Of a DNA stretch of 64,000 bases, positions 21,525 through 33,090 are shown one piece after another. Source of the DNA: Neoarius graeffei (taxonomy: Eukaryota > Chordata > Actinopteri > Siluriformes > Ariidae). Made by a program: the position numbers and the translations under genes. The notes under the pieces were generated by a model, which was given only the letters and a program-made list of their open reading frames with translations, was not told the origin of the DNA and searched no databases. Position 1 is the stretch's first letter. Every line of letters begins with the position of its first letter. The stretch lies in assembly GCF_027579695.1 (NCBI RefSeq), contig NC_083590.1, positions 16,131,656 to 16,195,655 on the forward strand, read 5' to 3'.

Positions 21525-23140
21525 ATGGCTAGTAACAAAGTAAAATTAATCTCGTTTAACGTCAATGGGCTGTTGAATCCAATTAAACGTAGCAAAATCC
21601 TATCTAAAGTGAGGACAGAACAAGCCCATGTAGTTTATTTACAGGAGACCCACTTGACAGATAAAGAGCATGTAAAAAAAAAAAAGGGCTTCACTAATGT
21701 TTTTTTTCTTCAAACAAATCAGGATATAGGAGAGGACTTGCTACCCTCATTTCAAACAAGCTAAATTTTGAAAAAGTATTCGAAATGGGTGATAAGGAGG
21801 GCAAATTTATTTTAGTAAGGGGTAAGATAGATGGGAATCCAATTACCCTATTGAACGTCTGTGCACCCCCAGGGAGTGATATCAGTTTCTTCCAAAAAAT
21901 CACTAATATTATGGTAACGGAAACAGAAGGCCTTTTGGTCTGTGGAGAGGATTTAAATATACATCTACAGACAAAGATATGGCCCTTTTCCACTACCCTT
22001 TTTCAGCTCGCTTCAGCTCACTTCAGCCCGACACGGCTTGCGTTTCGACTACCAAAAAACAGCACGACTCAGCTCGCTTCAGCCCTGCTTAGCCCCTAAA
22101 ACTCGCACCGTTTTGGAGTGGGGCTGAAGCGAGCCAAACCGTGCCGAGTGAGGCTGGGGGCGTGAGCAGACACTCCCCTGTGCACTGATTGGTGAGGAGG
22201 AGTGTCCTCACATGCCCACACACGCCCCGCGAGCACGCTGGGATCTGTAAACACCGTAAACCCGGAAGGAGAAGAATTACGAGAATTATGAAGCCTTATG
22301 TGCCTCGCCTCATCTATACGCTCTTGCCAGTATCTGTTGGCATTGTCGGTGACAACAAGCCACAGCACCAAGACCAGCAACACTAACGACTCCATGTCCT
22401 CCATGTTTATTGTTTACTATTCGGGTCGTGAGACTACCGCTTAAAAGCTCACTGATGTCACTGTTTGCGCTGCTTAACGACATCACGTGACGTCCACCCA
22501 CTTTCGCTAACTCCACCCAATGTGTCCACCCACTTCCAGCCAGCACGGTTCAGCGCGCTTGTAGTCGAAATGCAACTCCAACAGCCCCGCTCAGCTCGAC
22601 TCAGCACGGCACGGCTCAGCCCGACTCAGCCGCGTTTGTAGTGGAAAAGCGGCATTAGACTCGTCTAGTAGAAAAACCCATGATATGAAGTCCCTATATA
22701 AGAAGGTAAATGTACTTTTTGTGGAGGTGGGCTTAATTGACATATGGCGAGACTTTCTCCCTAACAGAAGGGATTACACTCACTATTCTGCCCCTCACTC
22801 TCTCTACACAAGAATAGATTATTTCATAATATTTGGGAAGGATAAAGATAAAATACATACTTGTGGAATCGGGACAATAGATCTAAGTGACCATGCACCA
22901 ATATACTTATCCATTGATCTTAACCTGCGGTCAAAAAATAATACATGGAAATTGAACTCAAGCCTGCTGAATGACCCGTCTTTTAAGACACAAATTGAAT
23001 CCGAAATTAGTCTCTTCTTAGAGTTCAATGATACTGGAGAGGTCTCACCTCTCATGTTATGGGATACTTTGAAGGCTGTTCTCAGAGGGAAAATTATAGC
23101 AATATCTTCATTTAAGAAAAAAATAGGAATAAAAAATTAG
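21525..23140 (+). pseudogene. L1 ORF2, apurinic endonuclease part (broken)
   Basis: The start MASNKVKLISFNVNGLLN carries the endonuclease Asn motif and is followed by VVYLQETHL (catalytic Glu). A frameshift at the A-run near 21677 is followed by a second frame with GEDLNIHL. After the Harbinger-like insertion (21980-22654) the domain resumes with SLYTRIDYF and LSDHAPIYLSIDL, where SDHAP is the catalytic His motif. All key catalytic motifs can thus be seen, but in different frames, so no functional endonuclease is made. Confidence 0.75.
21980..22654. mobile_element. Harbinger-like MITE inside L1 ORF2
   Basis: The ends TGGCCCTTTTCCACTAC and TGCCGCTTTTCCACTAC (inverse) match at 15 of 17 bases. 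The flanks are ATA (21977-21979) and TTA (22655-22657), which fits a TWA duplication with one later change. The L1 frame reads THLQTK-type sequence before it and LDSSSRK after it. The interior is rich in 'CAGCTCGCTTCAGC' words near both ends and has no transposase. Confidence 0.7.
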
Positions 23141-23398
23141 AGGACTTAAAAAACAAGCTAAAGGAATTAGAAGGAAAGCATAAATTGGATTTGGCACAGG
23201 ATACATTAAGAGAAATTAGAAATATCAGGAACGAAATTATTAGTCTGGCCACACAAGTAATCAAGAAAAATTTTATGTTTTTGAAACAGAGACACTACGA
23301 AAGTGGCTCTAAATCTATGAAAGTATTGGTGTGGAAACTGAAAAAAAAAAAAGATAGCTGAAAATACAATTCATAAAATTAGGGATCCAAGAACAAAA

Positions 23399-24422
23399 GT
23401 GATAAAAAATAAACTAAATGAAATTCAGGAAGCTTTTGAAGTGTTTTATAAAACCCTATATTCTGAAGTCCCTGGTAGGAGTGTAACCCAAATTGACAGC
23501 TTCCTGAATCCCCTAGATTTACCCACTCTAGATGAAGAACAAAATGAACTAATGACTGTGGATATAACTGAAGAAGAATTAAAAGTTGCAATTAGCAGGC
23601 TTAAATTAAGCAAGTCACCAGGATCTGATGGTCACATGGCAAAGTGGTACAAGGAATTGAAAAAAGAACTAATACCTGTTTTACTTCCCGCACTGAATTG
23701 GGTTTTAAAAAAAGCACAAACGCCACCCAGCTGGAAGGAGACAATAATTTCAGCCATACCAAAAGAAGGCAAGGATAAACTGGAGTGTGGATCTTTTAGG
23801 CCAATTTCTGTTCTTAATATAGACTATAAACTATTTACCTCTATCATGGCCAAACGATTAGAAGAGTTCCTACCAACATTGATACATAATGATCAAACAG
23901 GTTTCATACGTCAACACCAAACACAAGACAATATACGAAAGACACTACATATTGTAGATCATATACAAAAAAATAAAATTAAAGCAGTTGTGATAAGCGT
24001 AGATGTTGAAAAGGCCTTCGATTCAGTCAACTGGAACTTTCTCTACAGAGTCCTACATAGATTCGGCTTCCATGATACAATTATTAAAACCATACAGGCA
24101 CTATATGACAATCCGACTGCTAGGATTAAAATCAGTGGCTATTTATCAAATAATTTTACCCTAGAAAGGGGCACCAGACAGGGTTGTGCATGATCACCAT
24201 TACTCTTCATTGTGTTTGGAACCACTAGCTCAGTACATGAGACAAAATGAAGACATCAATGGAATCACTATTAAAGGGACGGAATATAAATTGGCCTGCT
24301 ATGCGGATGACATTTTGATCTACCTTGGGCACCCAACGTACTCACTACCTAAATTGATGCAATCATTTGAGCAGTATGGTCAATTATCAGGGTACAAAAT
24401 CAATACAAGTAAAACCCAGTGA
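23399..24422 (+). pseudogene. L1 ORF2, reverse transcriptase part (broken)
   Basis: Reverse transcriptase blocks appear in order: LKLSKSPGSDG, FRPISVLNIDYKLF, IHNDQTGFI, AVVISVDVEKAFDSVNW (first catalytic Asp), ERGTRQGC, then after a stop codon (24190-24193, where the family has Pro-Leu) SPLLF in the next frame, and LACYADDILIYL with the YADD active site. The stop and frameshift at 24190 kill the enzyme. The upstream linker (23140-23399) also contains a frameshift at an A-run near 23341. Confidence 0.8.
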
Positions 24423-24627
24423 CTCTCTTATAATTATAGCCCACCAGGAGAAATCAAAAGTACTTACCCCTTAGCATGGCAAACAGAGTCTTTTAAATAC
24501 TTAGGCATCAAACTACCAGAAGATCTTACAAAATTATCAGAACACAACAATCTACCTATACATAAAAAAATAAAGGATGACCTAGCGAGATGGAACTTAA
24601 TTCCTTTCTTCAGCCTTAGTTCAAGAA

Positions 24628-25870
24628 TTGACTCTTAAAATAAATATACTGCCAAGACTTTTATATTTATTTCAAACACTGCCAATAGAGATTACCCAAA
24701 ACCAATTTAATGAGTGGGACAAAATGCTATCTAGATATATATGGCAAGGTAAAAGACCAAGGGTCCGCCTCAAAACTTTACAGCTAGCTAAACAAAAGGG
24801 AGGATGGGGCTTGCCTTATTTTAGATATTATTATTTGGCAGCGCAGATGAGAGCAGTGATATGCTGGTGCAACCCGTCATATACTGCTCACTGGAAAAAC
24901 ATTGATGAAAAAACACCCTCCATCCCCATACAGGCAGTCTTAGCTGATAACAACCTACAAACCCACATAAATAACATTGATAACCCATGGGTGAAATGGA
25001 CCCTTTGGTGACTGACCCCTTGAAAATGGTTCCTCCAGGAACCATGACATTTCAGTTGTCAAGACAACAGAAAAACTAAAATACAAAAGCATTTTGTTTT
25101 GTGCACAAGAGCATTGTGACGCATCTTTCTGTTTTTGTATTTTAGTTTTTCCGTTGTCTTGACAACTGAAATGTCATCGTTCCTGGAGGAACCATTTTCA
25201 AGGGGTCAGTCACCAAAGGGTTAAAACATGGAAAACTATCATAAAGGAACATGAACTTGAGAGCGATATTACAACTCTTAAATGGTGTGCTTATGACTCA
25301 GAATTTACACCTAATAAATTGGACTCTAGATTCAAGGACTGGATAGCTAAGGGTATAACAGCCTTATGTAGTGTAATGAAAGATGAAAAACTGCTCAGTT
25401 TTGAAACGCTTAAAAGGACACATTTATTAGAAAAACAAGACTTCTATCGATCCCTGCAGCTGCGGCACTACGTTGATACAAAGATTAAAAATGTAACAAA
25501 AACAACCCGTTTGACTGAATTGTTTACAAAAGCCTATAATTCAGAAACTATTGATAGAACTATTTCATGCTTGTATAAGCGACTGTCGAATTTGAAACCA
25601 CATTCAACTTTATATATTAAAATAAAATGGGAGAAAGAAGGAGGCAAAACTATATCTGAGGAAGAATGGACAACAGTATGGAAGTATCAATGGATGTGTA
25701 CCAGCTCACAGAAGTGGAGGGAATTTGGCTGGAAAAGCCTGATTACGAACTTTATTACGCCTTCTCAGAAGTCTCACTATGATAATAACTCCCCTGTCTG
25801 TTGGAGGAACTGCGGAAATCAAAGTGCAAACCATTACCATGTTTTCTGGGACTGCCCGGTCATGAAGGAC
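24628..25870 (+). pseudogene. L1 ORF2, C-terminal part with Cys/His motif
   Basis: The segments LPRLLYLFQTLPIEIT and YIWQGKRPRVRLKTLQLAKQ (24628-25000) and KWEKEGGKTISEEEWTTVW (25319 onward) are typical of the region after the L1 reverse transcriptase. CWRNCGNQSANHYHVFWDCP at about 25798-25857 is the conserved Cys-X3-Cys-X7-His-X4-Cys motif. The reading is interrupted by the hairpin MITE at 25001-25220 and ends at the ISL2EU-like insertion at 25874. Confidence 0.75.
25001..25220. mobile_element. 220-bp hairpin MITE inside L1 ORF2
   Basis: The whole element is one long inverted repeat. CCCTTTGGTGACTGACCCCT at the left is exactly complementary to the right end, and the pairing continues through TTCAGTTGTCAAGACAAC to a loop near 25095-25125. 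There is no coding capacity. The L1 frame resumes right after it. I could not define the target duplication with confidence. Confidence 0.75.
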
Positions 25871-25873
25871 TAT

Positions 25874-26901
25874 GGAGCACTTGCATGTGACGTCACAGCC
25901 GATCCAGATTGTGACAGACGCCATCGTGTCGGTCAAACGCCATATTCCGCCTTCTACTTCTACTTCTGGTTCTACTTCTGCTTTTACTTCTACCTTTTCT
26001 TCTGGAAAACCCTACTATATACAATTCTACTACAACGGCTGCGGCTACAAGCTCTCCCTACCTGTGCACGTTTTTTATGTTTTTTGTGTGTATTTTTGCG
26101 TGTTCGTCTGTACCGGACTTCAATATCCACTACAACCGTATGGACTTACTGGACATTGGTTTCCAGCAGAAAATGACGGTTTGTAGCAATTTCCATCGCA
26201 TGCACAACATTCCGGACGAGAAAAAAAAAAACATTCCGGACGAGATAGCGAGACCAGCGGGGTCTCCGTGGATTGTTATCGGAAGCAAAGCGAAGGAGGC
26301 GGCGCCGGGAGCCGAAGCAAAAGCGAGGCTGCAGAGCCGGCCTGTTGACTAAGCTCAGAAAACAGCCACTCAAATCTCCACTGCCAAGCCTCTACCTCTC
26401 CAACGCCAGATCCATGTAAACAAGACAGACGATTTGGAATTACCTTATTCTATTCTATAATCGGCTGGTCAGTGCTATACTCAATACTTAAGTGACTTAC
26501 CCATCCAATGAGGATTATTTTCTTGTTTACAAGATGCCACATCTGAGTTGCTGACAAATCCTGAATTTCTGTAAAGATAACTGTCCAGAGATTTATAAGC
26601 ACGCAGTGCTTCACCACTGAACAGCGAGGGAAAGTTGATGAGGTAATTATACACGTCCGGGTATTCCGCTGGCAGTTCAAAATCCGGTCGTGAAAACTCC
26701 GTCCGGAAAGCCATAAGGGTCACAAATCTGTAGATCGTTTATTTTAGACATATATCTAGTTATCTGTTCATTAGAAAAATGAGCCGTGTAGTCCGTCGGT
26801 TGAAATTGATCCATTCTGTACATGAGTGCAGCAGTATTCAGCGGTGTTTTTGACTGACAAGATGGCGGTTGTGTACTTTCCGGTCACGTGACTGCATCTC
26901 T
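25874..26901 (-). mobile_element. Non-autonomous ISL2EU-like element 3 inside L1 ORF2
   Basis: Target AT flanks both sides (25872-25873 and 26902-26903). The ends GGAGCACTTGCATGTGAC and AGAGATGCAGTCACGTGAC (inverse) share the GTGAC-containing subterminal motif seen in elements 1 and 2. The L1 protein reads ...MKDY before it and WREIHNALQDIFK after it. The minus strand at 26481-26723 holds a YqaJ-type fragment. The segment 26200-26460 has weak similarity in style to the 5' part of another non-LTR element (LPSLYLSNARS-like words), which I list only as a possibility. Confidence 0.7.
26481..26723 (-). pseudogene. YqaJ-type protein fragment of ISL2EU-like element 3
   Basis: The frame shows FELPAEYPDVYNYLINFPSL followed by FSGEALRAYKSLDSY, the conserved N-terminal block of the YqaJ/SWIM protein of ISL2EU elements. 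It then fades into 'FVSNSDVASCKQENNPHW', where the family sequence continues in an altered frame. It is a decayed fragment, related to but distinct from the one at 7322-7786. Confidence 0.65.
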
Positions 26902-26943
26902 ATTGGAGAGAGATACACAATGCCCTACAGGATATCTTCAAAT

Positions 26944-27989
26944 CAGTCCCCCCAGGATTTCGCGGGCCTTTTTTGTGATTGTTGCGGGCTAAAATGTCTG
27001 TTGCGGGGGGTTTTCCAAAAAATTGCGATGAAAGTTGCGGTGTTTTTTTAGGTTTTTGTTACGATTACATTGCAGGAGGAAGTGAAAGTTGCAAGAAATT
27101 GTTGCGATTTTCTCTTTTTGTGATTAAAATTGAGTGATACGTTAAATATTAAGTTATTACTGAAAAACTATCAATTAAAAAAAACGGAGACACTGAGAAA
27201 TGGTCCTATAAACAACTTTACCAATATAAAAGATTACCAGGACTACAAAAATGCAGAAAAATAGGCTTTACTTATCCAAATGCACCTGTTGGTTCAAAAG
27301 TTAAAGTGCATAGAACCTCACAGCACAACATGAAGTTACCTTAAAATATAATATAAATGCCTCAGCTTTCATGTAAGAAAAAAAAAACTATTAATACTAG
27401 TACTGTGTGCAGGCAGTCTCTCCTGAAGACTAAATTAAACAATAATTATAAACTAATAAAATAAATGGCTCAGGCTTCATAGAAGAAAAAAAACAATTTG
27501 AACAGAATCTCACAGTATGATGCTGAAGCTGTCTAAACAATGGAAAATAAAATACAATTTTGGCAAAAACGTTGGCATCCATTAATTTCTTGTATTAAGT
27601 AAAAAAAAAAATAAGGTGCACACAGTCCTTCACTGTAAACATAACACACTTTCAGTAACAGAATTTAAGCCTACATAAACACTGACTCGCACATGCAGTG
27701 TTGCCAGATACTGCTGACGTTTTCCAGCCCAAAATATGTTCAACGTCTGCCAAAATACACTTAAAACCGCCCAATCTGGCAACACTGTGCACATGCTGCT
27801 TCTCTTGAACGTATACATGGAAGTAAGGCGGAAGGTAGCTTGTTGACGTCACCTCAAGACGACGCCAACGATTGGTCAAATTTGTGGGAAAGTTGTGGTG
27901 ATTGGATATAATTGCAACACCGCCCTGAATTCGCGGGGATTGGTTGAATTTGCATTGAAGTTGCAAATCGCAAAATCCTGGAGGGTCTG
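26944..27989. mobile_element. hAT-like element with 6-bp duplication inside L1 ORF2
   Basis: The left end CAGTCCCCCCAGGATTTCGC and the right end (inverse) CAGACCCTCCAGGATTTTGC form imperfect terminal inverted repeats. TCAAAT occurs on both sides (26938-26943 and 27990-27995). The L1 frame continues DIFK before it and CEILLENKTVFFG after it. The interior is AT-rich and non-coding, and contains a 93-bp MITE at 27695-27787. Confidence 0.65.
27695..27787. mobile_element. 93-bp hAT-type mini-MITE (copy 1)
   Basis: It starts CAGTGTTGCCAGAT and ends ATCTGGCAACACTG, and is flanked by CGCACATG / TGCACATG, an 8-bp duplication with one change. A second copy lies at 38478-38569. Both share TGCTGACGTTTTCCA and ACACTTAAAAC-like interiors. 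Confidence 0.7.
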
Positions 27990-28297
27990 TCAAATGTGAA
28001 ATACTCCTCGAGAATAAGACTGTGTTTTTCGGACACATACCTGAGGAATGGCTGAAAAGAGAGAAACATTTAATACATATATAGCTGGTGGCCTGTAAAA
28101 AGAGTATTACCAGGAAATGGTTATCACAGGAGAGCCCAACTTTAAATATATGGATGGACATTACAATGGACATTTATAAAATGGAGAAGATAACAGCTTT
28201 TGTTAATCACAAATTGGAGAAATTCGCTTCACACTGGGACAACTGGGTCAAATATGTCATGCCCCATAGTCCTGATTTTATTTTCACAAACCAGTGA
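27990..28297 (+). pseudogene. C-terminal end of L1 ORF2
   Basis: After the hAT-like insertion the L1 protein resumes with CEILLENKTVFFG and GHIPEEWLKREK, passes a stop near 28083, and ends SITRKWLSQESPTLNIWMDI, then VNHKLEKFASHWDNWVKY, to a stop at 28295. These are the usual last residues of fish L1 ORF2. A 3' UTR and A-tail follow to 28501. Confidence 0.7.
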
Positions 28298-28501
28298 CTG
28301 TGCTGGATAAAGAGGATCACTCCCTACTTGTACATAGGGTTTTTTTTCTTCTTCTCGTTTATTTCTCTTTTCATTCTTCAGATACAAAACAAAAATGCTA
28401 TTTGGGGCAGACAACAGATGTAAGATGTATGAACATATGATGTACCGGATGTGAATGTCTCATTCTGAATGGCAATAAAAAATAAATTACAAAAAAAAAA
28501 A

Positions 28502-29338
28502 TGTAGCAATGAAACGTTTCCCAAAGTGTCTATTTTATTCATCAGTCTTGCTGTCGTTCAATATTTTAGTGAATCAGATTGATGGCGTATCTCACTGCAA
28601 TATCGCGCTGTTTGTTCATTAAACTCACACTGTTTAGTGGTGAACAGTGCAGCCTGTGTGAAAAGCCCCTGACACAGAGCTAACAGACCCCCACTGAAGC
28701 CTCTGCATCTATTAGTGTCTGTTAGGTGTTTGTGTACTCGCTGTTTTAATGGGCAGAAAGACAAAAGCTCATTGGACAACAGGATTTAACGCATCATTTT
28801 GAGCCCCGCCCAGACACACGGCTTCACTGGGAGGGAATGGAGTGTGGGCGAGCGTGTTTTACATGGAAGAAAAAAAAACATCTCAGCATGAGTGAGAGAG
28901 AGAGAGAGAGAACTGTAATGAAGAATAGATGTTTTCTCTTCTGAAATTAAAATTCTTTCACATACTTGGAAAAATTCACAAAATGTTTATTCATAAATAA
29001 CAGGGGATTTTTAAAATATTATTTCACTCCCTGTGTTTGCAAAAAAGTTTTTGAAGACTTTGACATTACCTGGTTTTCTTTAATAATAAAACATGGTCTA
29101 ATCTTCATCCGAGTCAGAATCGTAGACAAACACATTCTGTCTAAAGAAAACAGTCACACTTGTTCTTGTCAGTCCTGAATAAACCATTTAAACATTCACA
29201 CTCTGGGGTTTAAAAAGTGTGTGAACCTCTGAGCGAACGACTTCTCCAAGAGCTCATTAGAAAGCAAAGCAAAAACATCAAAGCAAATCTTGATGTTCAG
29301 AAACTGAGGCAGTGAAGTGTGTCATTGTGTCTCTGCAG
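28502..29338. other. Intron between L1 and LRR exon 4
   Basis: No gene is seen. A GA microsatellite lies at about 28891-28911. The last 30 bases before the exon (GTCATTGTGTCTCTGCAG) match those before exons 2 and 3. Confidence 0.5.
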
Positions 29339-29512
29339 GTTGTGGGATTGTGGTGTCTCAGATGAAGGCTGTGCTGCTCTCGCTTCAGCTCTGAGATCAA
29401 ATCCCTCACACCTGAGAGTACTGAATCTGTTTGGGAATAAAATAGGAGACTCAGGAAAGAAGCTGCTCTCTGCTCTTAAGGATGATGAACATTACAAACT
29501 ACAGGAACTCTC
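29339..29512 (+). CDS. LRR exon 4, probably the last LRR exon of the NLR-like gene
   Basis: This exon is again 174 nt in the same phase, between CTCTGCAG and GTAAGT. The product starts LWDCGVSDEGCAALASAL and continues LRVLNLFGNKIGDSGKKLL, then SALKDDEHYKLQELS. The 'LLSALKDDxHYKLQ' ending is what fish NLR genes show in their last repeat, so the coding region should stop soon after. A possible terminal exon begins at 29584 after a TTTCAG acceptor and would add KCHMTRP before a stop. That last step is tentative. Confidence 0.85.
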
Positions 29513-30865
29513 GTAAGTAATAACCTTTTTAGGTGAATGTTGGAAAAAATTTAATCTCAATATAATTTTTTCTTTAATTTCAGTAAATGTCACATGACCA
29601 GGCCATGAAATGAAACCAGTTTTAAAAATTTTCACTGTGTTGTATTTAATCAACTTTTTCCTCCCAGTTGTCTTTAATGCTGTTTGTTGTTCAGTAAAAT
29701 TGATTTAAAATTGATCTGAAAGCAGAAGATGGAGTCAGTCAGAGTCTCCAAAATGTCCCGTCTGAGTGCATGAGAGTGATTGTAAATGAACACCTCGTCT
29801 CCTTGTGACACCCTGCTGTCTCTGACTTCATCCTGCTGCTTTTGTCTGAACAAGATGATCTCGGCTTTTCCCTGTTTCTGATCAGCAGCACACTTTCTTC
29901 TCAACTCTCCTCAAAACTCAGTAAAATGATCATCTTTAATGCCACACTGCCACAAATATGTGATTTAAGGAGCCACTTTACTCACTCTGACACTCCTTCC
30001 TGCTCTCCACCTCCACACCGTGTCTTCTGTCGTTCCTGTAAAATTCACCTCGGCTTCTTCTTAAAGTCTGCACTTAAATCTACATGTAGAACAAGAGCTC
30101 AAACCCACCGCAGTGTTAGTTACTGTTTAAAAAGCTCCAAAGCCTGTGATTGGATAAGAGCAGTGATGTGATGGGAAACGTCTGCTCACTTTCCTGTGAG
30201 ATCTTGTGGAAGTTCTCGTTTGTTGGAGCTCAATGTTAGAACACAGATATTAGATATTATACAAGATATTATACAAGACTGAATAAATGTTGAATTAAAT
30301 TATAAACAGGAGATAATAATGTTTCTCTTGGAGCAGAGATGATTCCATGCTGCTGGTCATGAAGTACCACAGTCCAGTGTGTGGGGATTAATCCAGATGT
30401 TTTTCTTTTATTTTCAGGGTGTGATGAACATCTGTGTGTGAGATGAAGACTCTGGTGTTCCTGCATTTCCATGTTGGGGAACAGACAACACATTCATAAA
30501 CACGTCAGTCATTTAGTTCTAACAAATGAAAGAGACTCGGAGACGTGGTCAGTGTGTGTTCATGGTGCACAGTGAATCAGACTGCACACAATTCCACACT
30601 GAATGTGGAACAACTTGTGATCTGCATGAAACTGCCTGGACCTCAGTCCCTTAAAAACCCTGAAAGAGCAGGTGAAAAAGCACAGGGAGTCGAGCTGAAC
30701 CCAGTCAGTGGAAGAGGGAGCTGAAATGGACAGGAACAGTTTCAGGACATTGGTGGGATTCTCACCTGACAGGATCAGCATTTGGGGAGTTAATCTGAGG
30801 AAGCCCCGAGGAGACTCACTGCAAGGCATATTTATCACTTTGTCCTTCAGGTGGTATTTAATATA
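29513..30865. other. Putative 3' part of the NLR-like gene and flank
   Basis: It contains the possible terminal exon at 29584-29607. Otherwise no domain, no repeat boundary and no clear poly(A) signal tied to the gene can be supported. Confidence 0.4.
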
Positions 30866-31260
30866 CACTCACTGTGCACTTTATTAGGAACACCTAGACG
30901 GCCCCACCTTGTTGATGAGAGGGTTCACCGGAGAACGGCCAGACTGGTTTGAACTGACAGAAAGGCTACAGTAACTCAGATAACCACTCTGTACAATTGT
31001 GGTGAGCAGAAAAGCATCTCAAAATGCACAACACACTGAACACTGAGGTGGATGACCACGTCGGGTTCCACTTCTGTCAGCCAAGAACAGAAAGCTGAGG
31101 CTGCAGTGGGCACAGGATCACCACAACTGGACAGGTGAAGAGTGAAAAAACGTAGCCTGGTCTGATGAACCTGGATTTCTGCTGAGGCTCACAGATGGTG
31201 GCGTCAGAATTTGGCACCAACAGCATGAATTAGTGTTCCTAATAATGTGCTCTGTGACTG
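30866..31260 (+). mobile_element. Internally deleted Tc1-like transposon relic
   Basis: The left end CACTCACTGTGCACTTTATT and the right end (inverse) CAGTCACAGAGCACATTATT are bracketed by TA, the Tc1/mariner target. About 395 bp remain. The plus strand still codes RKLRLQWAQDHHNWTGEE, then (after a stop) KNVAWSDEPGFLLRLTDGGV, the segment around the first catalytic Asp of a Tc1 transposase (W-S-D-E). The rest is deleted. Confidence 0.75.
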
Positions 31261-32559
31261 TAGATTAGATCTTTTTGTTACAGGATCAGACCAAAGCTGT
31301 TCTTTATTTTCTTTATCTGATCCTGATTTTTTTTTTTCTGGTATCAGCTGATCAAACCCGATATGGGATCAGTGCCATCACTTTTACTTAAATCTAAACT
31401 AATTACAGTATGTTACGTAATAGTATCAATCAAATACATTTTGAAGAACTAGTGTAATTATTTTGTCATTTAAAAATTGTTTATGGATATAAAATTATTT
31501 TTAGTGAATTTTCAACTCAGCTGTTAAATTCATGTTTAAAAAGAAAATATATAAGAGCTCATTTTGGTCCTGTGTTATCTTTTATTTCTTGGTATTTCAG
31601 GTGTATTGGTATTCTCTCTCTCACACATGCATGATGAAAGATCTGGAGAAACACAACAGTTTTTGCAAAACAAAAGCGTTTTTATTAAATGTCAAAACAT
31701 TTAGCTCAGTTTTATGTTCAGTACAGCAAGACAATGTGAGGGCTTTGTGTGAATTAATGTAACTGCAGTGTGTGTGTGTGTGTGTGTTTTGGCCTCAACT
31801 CTTCCCATCTTGCTGAAGGGCATCACCAGGTTACATACTGGAGCCAATCGCAGCAGCTCCAGTTTTGTGACTGTATACCACAGCATCTCAAAAAATTACA
31901 GTATCGTAAAAAACTCTTTTTTGTAATTTAATTCTAAAAGGTAAACTTTCATATCTTCTATATTCATTACACATTGTCATGTTACACATTTACACATATT
32001 AACATTTTTTGTTTTAATTTTGATGATGGCTTATAGCTCATTAAAAATCAGAAATCCAGTCGCTCAAAATATCAGAGAATTTCATTTTGAGTTGTAGTAA
32101 AACAGTATCAATACCGTGTATGCATACTAGTGTATATGTACACTAATATATAAATATACTATATATTTTTGGTCCCAACATTATCATTATATCTGTCTGT
32201 AGGTGCATTTGGTAATTATTAAGTGATCAATCTCATTAAATCAGTCTCATTAAATCATTTTCATTGAATCAGTCTCATATTATCATTAAATCACTCATGG
32301 AATCAGTCTCATTAATTAATACCATTAATTTTGGTGCTTAATAATAAATTACCAAACAACTAAATTATGGTATATTCCAAATTATTATGATCGCTTACCA
32401 TATTACATAAATCATATGCACCTTTAGAATTCTTTGGAGATTGGGCAACTTCAAGTATATTAAGCACAACAAATAAATACACAGTTTCAATAATAATGGA
32501 ATTTATTACAACAAAGATAAAAATGGATAAGAACAGTTGAAATCATTATATACAAATGT
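31261..32559. other. AT-rich non-coding DNA
   Basis: It contains a GT microsatellite at 31769-31789 and repeated 'ATCAGTCTCATTAAAT' words at about 32230-32320 that form a small degenerate tandem repeat. No gene is recognised. Confidence 0.5.
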
Positions 32560-33090
32560 GATATGGTGTGTGTGTGAGGGGCCCTGTAGCCTGAGCAGAA
32601 GGCTAGCGTGGGATGCTAGCTAGGTATGTTTGTGTGTGTCCTCATGGTGTCGGGATCACCACGTGGGATTTGAGGAGAACAAAAGAGTTAGCATGGATTG
32701 CTAGCTAAGGTGTTGGTGTCCACGTGGTGGACAAAGAGTTAGCCTGTGTGTGGCCTGAACAAAGGGTTAGCATGGATTGCTATCTAAGGTATGTTTGTGT
32801 GTGAGGCCTTGTGGCTAGCTAAGGCCCAAGGATCCTACCTCGTGGAGTTAAAACAAAAGAGGTGTATGTGAGTGTGGGGGGAGGACTGCCACGTGTTGGA
32901 GACAAAAGATTAGCTTTGTGTGCTAATTAAGATGTTTGTGTGTGTCCATGTGGTGGAGGCCTAGATTAGCCTTGTGTTGCTAGCTAAGACAAAGGAATGC
33001 TAATTAAGGTATGTTTGTTTGTGACCACGTGTTTGTGTAGGCCTAGATTAGCCTCGTGTGGCCAAGCTGAGACAAAGGGAAGCTAGCTCA
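32560..33090. repeat. Degenerate GCTAGC-rich tandem repeat
   Basis: Units of roughly 60-100 bp repeat the words AGTTAGCATGGATTGCTAGC, 'AAGGTATGTTTGTGTGTG' and 'CACGTGG' with many changes. It is a diverged minisatellite without coding potential. Confidence 0.6.

Larger units (their letters stand above)
19940..28501 (+). mobile_element. Nearly complete L1-type LINE, inactivated and split by four insertions
   Basis: A short GC-richer 5' region (from about 19940) is followed by ORF1 (20270-21133), ORF2 with endonuclease, reverse transcriptase and C-terminal segment (21525-28297), and a 3' end with 'GGCAATAAAAAATAAA' and an A-tail at 28490-28501. The interruptions are 21980-22654, 25001-25220, 25874-26901 and 26944-27989. 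After mentally removing them ORF2 is continuous apart from frameshifts and stops. The element lies sense-oriented in the intron between LRR exons 3 and 4. Confidence 0.85.
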
